Part shown: piece by piece, positions 48,001 to 57,900 of the stretch
Layout: every line of letters starts with the position of its first letter
Numbering within the stretch: position 1 is the first letter of the stretch
NCBI GenBank assembly: GCA_916048095.2
Contig: OU696586.1
Span: 1,684,749 to 1,748,748, forward strand
Direction: 5' to 3'
From: Sacculina carcini
Lineage: Eukaryota > Arthropoda > Thecostraca > Sacculinidae
Length of the DNA: 64,000 nt
The notes under the pieces: generated by a model
Told to the model about the DNA's origin: nothing
The model's input: only the letters and a program-made list of their open reading frames with translations
The model's database searches: none
Translations under genes and position numbers: made by a program

Positions 48001-49057
48001 GTGTTTTCATAAGGCCCTCATTGGAAGACCTGAGCACCAGTTTACATGGGCGTAAAAATGCGCACTCTTAATCGCCAGTTAGACATACATAATCAGACAC
48101 AGACAGAACATTTGACTGAGAGCCAGAATCAATAAGGAAACTGATTTTTCGATTATTACGCGAGTACAGAGTTTTGAATGCTTTTCTTTTGATTCGCGCA
48201 CCTGACACTACAAAGCCGTCTTCAACACGCCCGATCTCTTCTAGTGTGTTGGCACGCCTTTCACCGCCTCTGCCGCTGTGCTGCGTTGCACGGGTCGCGC
48301 CGTCGTCGGTGCTGTGCGAGCTTGTCGATATTGCCCGCTAGATGGCGCCACCCATTCACCACCAGATCCAGTCGACGTGCTGGCGCCGGATGTGACGGAA
48401 CACTCGGGACTGTCGGCAAAATGGTGTCGCCGGCCGCACGCTCGACACGCACGATTGAACGCCGGGCATGCTGAGCGTCGCATGTGATGTTGACGCCGAT
48501 AAAATCTACACGTTCTGCGCTCAGCCGAGTATACTGCCGCCGCGTCATCACACTCATTGTCCTCCGACGTACACACCGTGCTGTCATGCACTTCAGCACT
48601 CATAATTTGCTGGTGCCTTTTAGCCGCCTCTTCTGCCAATGCGGTCTTTTGTGCTTGAGCCAGCGTCAGGTCTGACTCTCTCAGCAATGCCTGCTGTGTG
48701 GCCTTGTCGGACACACCCATCACCAATCTGTCTCTAATCATTTCCTCTGTGTCAGAGAACTCACAGTTGGCCGCCTGTCGTCTCAACGCCGCGACAAACG
48801 TGCTGATACTTTCACCGGTCTGCTGCACTCGCTGGTAGAAAATATACCGCTCGAGTAATACGTTTTTTCTGGGGTTGCAGTACTCATCAAAACACATCAG
48901 CAGTGCATCGAGACCATCGTTCTCCGACCACTCGAAATGTGAGGCAATCTCTTGTGCCTGTCGACCAATACAATTAAAAAACGTCCCAATCTGGACCTCC
49001 GCTGGTTTTTCACGCAACTCTCTGGCCGCTGCAAAGCATGCCCAATCTATACCATTT

Positions 49058-50110
49058 GCAAATAGAGTTAATCCAAATGAAAATAGACTTAATCCAAATG
49101 AAAATAGAGTTAATCAAAATGAAAATAGACTTAATCCAAATGAAAATAGAGTTGATCAAAATGAAAATAGACTTAATCCAAAAGAAAATTTATTTAAACC
49201 AAATGAAAACTGAGTTAATCAGCGCAGTAATTTTTTTATTGTATAATAATACATATTTTATTTATACTAATAATATTTTCATCATATATGAATCAATTTA
49301 AATTATTTAGTGTTCAAATTTTTGTTGAAACAAAAAACTTAACGTAAAATCATAAGTTTCTGTAAATATGTGGCTGAAAACTGGAAACATTACAAAAAAC
49401 TTTGAGCAGAAACTTGACTAAATATTCAACAGTCGAAACTGAGTTGGCAATTGTTCTGGAGTTGGATTTACATTTTCAGTAAAAATGAAGTACAACAAAA
49501 TTAATGAAAAAGACAGAAAAAGAATTATTGAAGCTTTTCGAAATGAAGGTGATTGGAAAGGCGTCGCCAGAACTCTTGGTGTAAATGTAAAAACAGCCTA
49601 CAATTGGTTGAAAAAGAACCAGGACACAGTGAAGCCAAGAGGCGGAAACCATATCAAAAAGACACCTGAAATGTTGATGACATTGGTTTCGGCGGTGGAG
49701 AAATCACCGTCCACCACGTTGGAAGAGCTCCAGACCATTATCAGGTCACAATTCGGATGCCAGGTGTGCGTCAACACCATAAGAAACTGGTTGGACGGCG
49801 AGATGTTTTCGCTAAAAAAATGTGCGACCCACTGTCGACAAAATTAATTCGAGTGAAAATAAAATGAAAAGAGCCGCATACATGGAGGCATTGTTCAAGG
49901 TGCGGTCTCTGAAGGCGGCACTCCAGTATGGGTCGACGAAACCAATTTTAATTTATACTGCAGGAGGAGTCAGGGCCGGTCCAGGATCGGTGCCAGAGCT
50001 TCAGTTGTTTTACCGACCAGCAAAGGAGCCAACCTCCATATAATCGGGGCCATGACAAGCTCACGAGTTGTGCTAATCTCCACGAAGAGAGGAGCATTTA
50101 AAATTATAGA
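49058..50110 (+). mobile_element. Second Tc1/IS630-like element, right end missing
   Basis: The left end carries six to seven 20-bp iterations of (A/T)AATAGA(G/C)TTAATCCAAATGA, the same architecture as the element at 4.7 kb with a different sequence. The right part of the transposase and the right terminus are gone; gag resumes at once. Confidence 0.82.
49485..50110 (+). pseudogene. Partial Tc1/IS630-like transposase
   Basis: ATG at 49485, HTH region (WKGVARTLGVNVKTAYNWLK), second HTH (TLEELQTIIRSQFGCQVCVN). A frameshift follows near 49820, then in shifted frames WVDETNFNLYCRRSQGRSRI and a GANLHIIGAM block homologous to the 5.06-kb transposase. It ends at RGAFKI, before the second catalytic Asp. 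Confidence 0.82.
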
Positions 50111-50245
50111 TGCCACAGCTTCCACTCGTTTGCGAGCGATTTTGTGCATAAGTCCAATTCCGGAGGGGCTCGAGCCGCCATACCCGTAGAAAAATAATTC
50201 ACGACAACCGCTCGGAAAGTTAACACCGAATAATTATGGGTATCT

Positions 50246-50263
50246 ATCCCACTTCTGACACCA
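50246..50263 (-). promoter_or_regulatory. Primer binding site, tRNA-Leu type
   Basis: Plus strand ATCCCACTTCTGACACCA equals the 3' end of an animal tRNA-Leu, so the coding strand is complementary over 18 bases, directly adjacent to the LTR. Confidence 0.85.
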
Positions 50264-50489
50264 TGTGTCGTGTCAAGAAACGCGTGCAACAACGTAACGT
50301 GTATTGACCACAAGTGCGGTCAATGCAATGCTGTTCCGCGCTTCTAGCAACATGGACAGCGTGCAGTGTGCTCGTGCAAGATGACACCGCCGCTATATGA
50401 TATACATGAATGGAGACAATGCAATACAATGCAGACATACAAACGCATACACATATATATACAGATATATCCTAATGCTACCCGCCACA
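50264..50489 (-). repeat. 5' LTR of the second Gypsy element
   Basis: 226 bp, TG…CA ended, followed on the coding strand by the primer site. Confidence 0.93.
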
Positions 50490-50493
50490 AACG

Positions 50494-50519
50494 CCACCTA
50501 GATACATGTATCTAGGTGG
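50494..50519. repeat. 26-bp perfect palindrome beside the LTR element
   Basis: CCACCTAGATACA followed by its reverse complement. The insertion duplicated the bases just before it. TATCTAGGTGG also occurs at ~6913. Confidence 0.85.
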
Positions 50520-50722
50520 AGTCGTCTAGATACATGTATCTATTCGTTGATGGAGCCCGCTGTCACCGGTCTTGTGATCCACGGTTCATGACAACTATAG
50601 ATGGGATGACGAAGGCGGGAACTGTCATGCTCGTGCGTCTCAGCTACGTTTAACCCCGCTTCAGTGCTGCATCTCTCTCTTTCTATGTTAGTTTGGCCCA
50701 GACTAGTTAGGCTAGCTGGGTA

Positions 50723-51064
50723 CAGTGGCGGCGCCAAGGGAGGGGAACATGGGGGGTATGGAACCCCCCAAATATGCCAAACCCCCCTAAGACCCCAAAA
50801 ATCATACTTATGGACAATAAAATTTCTCACCACTGTGAATGAAGTACTGTTGTGGATTAAGTTCGAGGACTGAATCAGTGTGCCCCAGTCCCTTATAATA
50901 TTATGTAGTCAGCGTTCGAGTGTAGCTCTTTATGCTTCGCTAAGCCCCTCACCTTTTTCCTCAGCCCCCACAACTTTTTCCTTAGCCCCCACAACCTTTT
51001 CCTTAGCCCCACAACTTTTTCCTTAGACCCCCCCCCCATCGGAAAAAATCTGGCGCCGCCACTG
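50723..51064. mobile_element. hAT-like MITE, full length
   Basis: Ends CAGTGGCGGCGCCA and TGGCGCCGCCACTG. The interior shares a ~120 bp stretch (ATAATATTATGTAGTCAGCG) with the half copy at 41.4 kb, inverted. Confidence 0.8.
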
Positions 51065-51170
51065 GCTGTTAAGAGAAAGAGAGTCGGAACTGAAGCGCGA
51101 TATACTTATAGGAACCTGAGGCGCAATATCCTTAGCTCCTCATCTTTGGCGTTCAACAAGCATCCGCCTA

Positions 51171-51462
51171 ATAGCCGAGTGGCTAAGACGCACGCTCTGT
51201 GCACGAAAGGTCCAAGGTCCGATTCCCTGGCGAGGTGAATCGGTTGGGTTCATTTATTGAAGTGATAGCCCAATTGCCGCAAGGCGGGTTTCGTGTGCAC
51301 TTTGTCGTGTCGTTTCTGTTTCTGTGCTGTTAGTGACTGTGAGATAACCCGTGTGTGGAGGGCTGACCTGCCGTGTGTCAGCCGGGGCCGTGACAGGCTT
51401 TGCCCATGCAAAATTCACGCGAACATTTGCCTTCTCCACTGTTTTGTTCAAATGCGTAATTA
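51171..51462 (+). repeat. SINE-2 copy 2
   Basis: tRNA-like head TAGCCGAGTGGCTAAGACGC…GGTCCGATTCCC, body as in 19545-19827. Confidence 0.8.
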
Positions 51463-51951
51463 ATTGTAACAAGCATAGTGACATGTTCAAGGACGCAAGA
51501 CGCGTGATTCACCTTTGATTTATATGATTTTACCATCATCAGAATTAACGCCGTCTAGATATTCCTCAAGTGCTAATTTACAATGATACAATACAAAGTG
51601 TATGCTGATAATTAAATGGAAAACAAAAAAATCGCAAATCATTAACCTTTCAAACTGATTTCTCGCCCATCAATTGGTTTCGGATCGTTTTGTTTATGCA
51701 CCAGTGGACCCGGAATCGTTCGAATCATGGGGAAAGCTTGCGCTACCTTAATTTTGAGGGAATTGAGGGGAAAATGAACAAGCCCTAGTCCGCAAGTGTT
51801 TGATTGAAGAACACGCAACCGGAAAAGTAGCTGCCCAATTTTGACTGCAGGTGTCGTGACTGTATTTGTTGAGTTCACTTGAGTCGCTACCGATCTTGCA
51901 CGACTCAGTCGCTGCTCGCAGTCGCAGGTCCCTCGTCAGCCATCATTCAGC

Positions 51952-51981
51952 ATGGGTTTCCAAGCGGTCTGCTTTTATATC
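51952..51981 (+). CDS. Micro-exon gene, first coding exon
   Basis: ATG with upstream CAGC context; encodes MGFQAVCFYI; donor GTAAGT at 51982; phase 0. Confidence 0.8.
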
Positions 51982-54900
51982 GTAAGTGCTACAAAACTAT
52001 TCAATTAACTTGTGTACAACAAGCTCGTCTCAGCAATAGAGGCTGCAAGATCATGTAAATCATATTTAAAATATTTTAAAATTGCAGGATTTACAGAGTA
52101 CATATAAGATATATACAGAGTCGGCAATTATTCCCACAGAGCATTGCAGTGGCGGTAATTGCCGCAACGACCCTGATCGGCACGGGTATATTCTTTGGCC
52201 TGCAACAGCACAAGAAGGATAACAATGAAACGGCAGGTGAGCTGCTGTCAAATGCGTGATTGTAAGCGACAGTCTTGCTGAATACACAAGATATGGTGAA
52301 CAACACACATTGCATACTCCATGTCCAAGTGGACAAGACTGACTTACCAGCAAGGTCGGACCAGGCACAATGGACAGTATGTTTTTTGGTTTCATCTACG
52401 GCTGTCGTTTTCTATGGTCGTATGCATCAGCTATGGACAATGAAGACGGAAGGAAGGAACGGAGCCGTCAATTGACAGCTATTAAATTTTCAGTCTTAGA
52501 TATCTCTTCACTGGTTAAAGTTACATACTTGTATTTTCCTAACTTATATTTTTTGGGTACAATAAACATATTCACAAATATTAGTTGTCTAGCATTAATA
52601 GTTTTTTCTATAGAAACAAAATTACCTAGAAGCAACGGAGCCGCCAATTGACGGCTGTCATTTGTGATCGCTTTATTGGCAATTTTTTACCGACACTATT
52701 GATCAGTTCATATATTCGAATAATTTAGGCAACGCTAAATCAAGCGGTGCTAAAATTACTATAATCTAAATAATTCTAAGGGGCGTAAATTTGAATTGAA
52801 AAGTACAAGTTTACCGTTTCATGAAAAAATGAGCACGTTTGTCTAAATTTGCATTGTTAGATAATATTTATGGCAATTCAACAAACACCATTCAATGGAT
52901 CAGCTTAATATATTTGTAATGGTATACCATTTGTTATAATTTAACTTTTACATTTGTTATAATTTAAATTAAGAGCCCAAAATTTGACGTTCTAGAAGAA
53001 TTTGTACAGTCAACTGACGGCTGCCCGCGCTTCATACATTTTCGACACTGTAAAATGCATGCAGCATCTGAAATTTATAGTAAATTTATAATACATGAAA
53101 CACATGTATTCTTAAGACAATAATCGAATATACTAGAACTAAATTACACAATTATTTAGAAAAACAGAGTGGGCATTTGGGTTTAGCATGTGTTCGAGTA
53201 TCACAATAGTTTGACTGATCGGATTCATCAGATGGTACACATTGGAAGAGAAAGAGCACTTGCTCGACTTCTACCTCATCCACTTGTTGCTTTCTCCGCA
53301 TTATTGCACAAAGTCAGTGCTATTACATTGTGTAAGACCAACGACAATGCTCAAAACTAGAACACCTCAAAATTTCACAATTTCACGGTGATACCAAGCC
53401 CACAAACCAATACACGATACTGAAGTACGCCCGGTGCAGCCTGAACTTACCCTAAAAATGTCTATGCCATAAAAAGTATTTGACGCGACATAATAATGAA
53501 AATTTGCAAACATTGCAAATATTCACATTTAGACTTTTCTATTGGTTAATATATTTATAGGTTACATTTTTTGCTTTTCAATTTGTATTCATTATATTTT
53601 ATGGATTTAATATGAATTTTATTGTATGAATTGTTCCGCACGACGGGCGGGATTAAAAAAAGTGTTTACATTATTTAGTTCATTTTTTCAAATGGTTCAT
53701 ATAAAAAAGGTAATTTCTTTTTAAATATAAATGCTCCGCGGGCAGCAGCTATAGACAATAGAACGTTCAATTTCCCCTGTAGAATTAATCCATACACAAA
53801 TCCAATGGATTTGACTTCAATATCCAGAACGGATCGTGTTCGAGTTCTGAATTATTAAGCACGACGGGCGGGTGTAAAAATGACTAAAACAATTTTATCT
53901 ATTTAATTAACAACATTGGATTGAAAGTTGTCTCTACCATAAGGAACAGTATATTTACAACCAATGTGAGGAAAAAATAGCCTATATAGCAGCCCATAAT
54001 TAGACAGCCGTAAATTGACGGCTCCGATCTTTCTGCGTAGTTCAATTTTTTGCCCTTCCAGTGTTAAAGATTACTTAGCATGTTTACTTTAATCATATCT
54101 TTAAATAGATCTTGAAAAGGTCTTTCAAATGATGGTTGATAAATTGGCATAAACATTGTATTAAGTAAATTGACAACACAAACGTGCAATATTCGTTACT
54201 TCTAAAAAAGTTGGTATTTTCAAATACAATTTACGACTTAAATATTCTTCGATTTTAATTTTTATATCACCATTGGATTCAAAGTTGTCTAAACCACTGG
54301 AAAAAAGAAGTCTTAATTGACTGCCGTCAATTGACGGCTCGGGTCCTTCTGAGGTGGCTCAATTTTCCGGTCATTCTAGTGTTAGGAAACATTTCGTGAG
54401 ACAGGCAACAACAATGAATCATAGGTCTAGCATGCTATTAGACAGTGTGCCTCAACACAGGCCATGTATAGCTGACTTTCTCTCCTGCATTGCGCAATGA
54501 GCAATATAATAGCAGACCTCTACAAGACAGAGCAAAGCCAAGCGATCAGCAGAGCAGAGATGAGATAAAAATGGAAAGTCGGGCGCGATGTTCAAAGAAG
54601 ATAAAACATTGCTGTTTTTGCGTCCATGTGCTCGATTAGTACTTACTCATACATCTGCTTTAGATTGTGCAATAATTTGATCTGATCACGTAATATTTCA
54701 GCGCAGTGAAGAGAATGCATGAGATACTTTGTAAAACAAACAACAATGTCTAAAAGGCTAGAATGCTATCAAAATATAATATTGTTGTTTCATTTTCAGT
54801 ATAATATTTTATATATTACAATTCCTTTTTATTTCTTTGTTCAATGTATTTTTGTTTTCAGCGAACACGACACTGCCAGGTACACATTCATCATCATACA

Positions 54901-57900
54901 GCAACAATCTGCAATATGTACTCAATGTAGCGTATATTGCATATTCATACACACCAGCTCCATTTGTTGATGTCTGAACAGCATGCGTTAATTCATATGA
55001 TACCCAACATGATATCGTAGCAACGATATTATCACTGAATGAAATTGGTGGTGTGAATTGAACGGAACAAGGACGTGTTCGGAGCGAAGGCAGATGGGTC
55101 AAAGCCATGTGCATATAATATATACAAAGTTATATATGTACATAACACATATTGTACATATGACCTAGCTTTTGTTCTCCTCAATTAAGGATTCTGGCCA
55201 CACCTATAGCCGAACTTCAGCGTTGCTATAAATGGCATGGCGAAGTATCAACCACATTTAGTTTGCGATAAAGTTTGTCACAGGCTTTCTGGGAAGCGAG
55301 TTGGTAAATATATGAACCTCATATTAAAATACAACCGTGTGTGCGTTTCCAGATGGGTCTGTCAACCAAGGTACGTATACATCAATTATAATTTATTATA
55401 ATTATTAACAATTTAATAAATTATCCATAATTTGACCATAATTAATTAATTTAATTGCAATTTAATAATAATAAAGTAATTTTGTCTATAATTATGGACA
55501 ATGCCTGCCTGTAATATCAGCTTCTAGAAACAGGCGTCTTTTGGTGTCTGAAACCGGTAAACATGTCTGTGGATCAGTAATGTACAAACTCTAGCCAGCA
55601 GCCTCGTTGTCTTACCAATCAAGTGGAAAATGTTCAGCGATTGACCGTTGCCACAATAACAAGTAGCTCAAGGAATACCCAATGAAAAGCAGCCGGGTAC
55701 AGTCTAGTGTCTACATATATTTTTATTAATTTATCATATGATGATTTTAATTCCTCGTGTAATAATTATAAATATTACAATTTCTATATTTTACCTTTAA
55801 TTTGCTTGTATGATTTTCAATTTATGATAAATGGATGTTGACAACACAAGCGTGCAATATTCGTTACTTCTAAAAAAGTTGGTATTTTCAAATACAATTT
55901 ACGACTTAAATATTCTTCGATTTTAATTTTTATATCACCATTGGATTCAAAGTTGTCTAAACCACTGGAAAAAAGAAGTCTTAATTGACTGCCGTCAATT
56001 GACGTCTCGGGTCCTTCTGAGGTAGCTCAATTTTCCGGTCCTTCTAGTGCTAGGAAACATTTCGTGAAACAGGCAACAACAATGAATCATAGGTCTAGCA
56101 TGCTATTAGACAGTGTGCCTCAACACAGGCCATGTATAGCTGACTTTTTATCTTGCATTGCGCAATGAGCAATATAATAGCAGACCTCTACAAGACAGAG
56201 CAAAGCCAAGCGATCAGCAGAGCAGAGACAAGATCAAAATGGAAAGTCGGGCGCGATGTTCAAAGAAGATAAAACATTGCTGTTTTTGCGTCCATGTGCT
56301 CGATTAGTACTTACTCATACATCTGCTCTAGATTGTGCCATAGTTTGATCTGATCACGTAATGTTTCAGCGCAGCAAAGATAATGCATGAGATACTTCGT
56401 AAAACAAACAACAATGTCTCAAAGGCTAGAATGCTATCAAAATATAATATTGTTGTTTCATTTTCAGTATACTATTTTATATATTACAATTCCTTTTTAT
56501 TTCTTTGTTCAATGTATTTTTGTTTTCAGTGGACACGACACTGCCAGGTACACATTCATCATCATACAGCAACAATCTGCAATATGTACTCAATGTAGCG
56601 TATATTGCATATTCATACACACCAGCTCCATTTGTTGATGTCTGAACAGCATACGTTAATTCATATGATACCCAACATGATATCGTAGCAACGATATTAT
56701 CATTGAATGAAATTGGTGGTGTGAATTGAACGGAACACGGACGTGTTCGGAGCGAAGGCAGATGGGTCAAAGCCATGTGCATATAATATATACAAGGTTA
56801 TATATGTACATAACCATATTGTACATATGACCAAGCTTTTGTTCTCCTCAATTAAGGATTCTGGACACGCCTATAGCCGAACTTCAGCGTTGCTATAAAT
56901 GACGTGGCGAAGTATCAACCACATTTAGTTTGCGATAAAGTTTGTCACAAGCTTTCTGGGAAGCGAGTTGGTAAATATATGAACCTCATATTAAAATACA
57001 ACCGTGCGTGCGTTTCCAAAAATGAATGGCACAAACTCAGGTACGTATACATCAATTATGGACAATGCTTGCCTGTAATATCAGCTTGCAGCAACAGACG
57101 TCTTTTGGTGTCTGAAGCCGGTAAACATGTCTGTGGATCAGTAATGTACAAACTCTAGCCAGCAGCCTCGTTGTCTTACCAATCAAGTGGAAAATGTTCA
57201 GCGATTGACCGTTGCCACAATAACAAGTAGCTCAAGGAATACCCAATGAAAAGCAGCCGGGTACAGTCTAGTGTCTACATATATTTTTATTAATTTATCA
57301 TATGATGATTTTAATTCCTCGTGTAATAATTATAAATATTACAATTTCTATATTTTACCTTTTATTTGCTTGTTTGATTTTCAATTTATGATAAATGGAT
57401 GTTGACAACACAAGCGTGCAATATTCGTTACTTCTAAGAAAGTTGGTATTTTCAAATACAATTTACGACTTAAATATTCTTCGATTTTAATTTTTATATC
57501 ACCATTGGATTCAAAGTTGTCTAAACCACTGGAAAAAAGAAGTCTTAATTGACTGCCGTCAATTGACGGCTCGGGTCCTTCTGAGGTGGCTCAATTTTCC
57601 GTTCCTTCTAGTGTTAGGAAACATTTCGTGAAACAGGCAACAACAATGAATCATAGGTCTAGCATGCTATTAGACAGTGTGCCTCAACACAGGCCATGTA
57701 TAGCTGACTTTCTCTCTTGCATTGAGCAATGAGCAATATAATAGCAGACCTCTACAACAGCGGTCCCCAACCTTTTTTGCGCCACGGACCGGTTAAATGT
57801 CAGACAATATTTTCAGGGACCGGCCTTTGAGGTGTGGCGCATAAATACAACAAAATAACATGATATGACCTGCATGAAAACTGTAGTATTTTCTAAATAT

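Larger units (their letters stand above)
43017..48240 (-). pseudogene. pol of the second Gypsy element (several stops, LINE insertion)
   Basis: Protease FLIDSGSQSNVLS lies near 48110. RT shows EVIADDFIVYG, RNase H VTVQCDASSTGLGGVLL, an integrase H2C2 zinc region (HRSHFG…CPICLAHQPAQC) and DDE core VGVDLF and VSDNGPKFSS. The motif that should supply the catalytic Glu reads QSNGKAKNAV (Lys in place of Glu). In-frame stops: 48068-48070, 46706-46708, 45396-45398. A one-base deletion in a G-run near 45806 shifts frame. The C-terminus is interrupted by the LINE after RRSER and resumes as PPRYLSDYVW at 43017. Inactive. Confidence 0.88.
48241..50205 (-). pseudogene. gag of the second Gypsy element, split by a Tc1-like insertion
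   Basis: The N-terminus begins at the ATG near 50205 (MAARAPPELDLCTKSLANEW…) and stops at the transposon. It resumes at ~49055 with DWACFAAARELREKPAEVQI, capsid-like FIFYQRVQQTGESISTFVAAL style residues and two Cys/His clusters near the end (CRFYRRQHHMRRSAC; CRACGRRHHFADSPEC), variants of zinc knuckles. The stop at 48241-48243 is followed by pol in the −1 frame, as expected for a programmed gag-pol shift. Apart from the insertion it has no stop. Confidence 0.85.
42755..50489 (-). mobile_element. Ty3/Gypsy-type LTR retrotransposon with nested insertions
   Basis: LTRs 42755-42982 and 50264-50489 begin TGTG and end CACA. AACGC is duplicated at 42750-42754 and 50490-50494. A polypurine tract (AAGGAGGGGAGA on the coding strand, at 42983-42994) and a tRNA-Leu-type primer site are present. 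A LINE (43024-45040) sits in the 3' end of pol and a Tc1-like element (~49058-50110) in gag. Excluding these the element is about 4.7 kb. Confidence 0.93.
54172..55835 (+). repeat. Tandem unit 1 of the micro-exon gene
   Basis: ~1.66 kb; begins TTGACAACACAAACGTGCAA. Carries micro-exons A1 and B1. Strongly similar to units 2 and 3 throughout. A ~146-bp AT-rich segment follows B1 and is also in unit 3. Confidence 0.9.
55836..57400 (+). repeat. Tandem unit 2 of the micro-exon gene
   Basis: ~1.56 kb; lacks the AT-rich segment after the B position. Carries A2; the B position has a lost acceptor. Confidence 0.9.

Noticed and set aside
49038..49301. Repetitive protein (IQMKIDL… units)
   Set aside because: It is a translation of the iterated terminal repeat of the Tc1-like element.
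51171..51243. Genuine tRNA gene at the SINE-2 head
   Set aside because: Mismatched arms, and the same head-body unit recurs at 19.5 kb.
54719..54970. 83-codon ORF conserved in the three tandem units
   Set aside because: Conservation follows from unit duplication, the frame runs across the micro-exon and its donor, and the composition is that of AT-rich intron.
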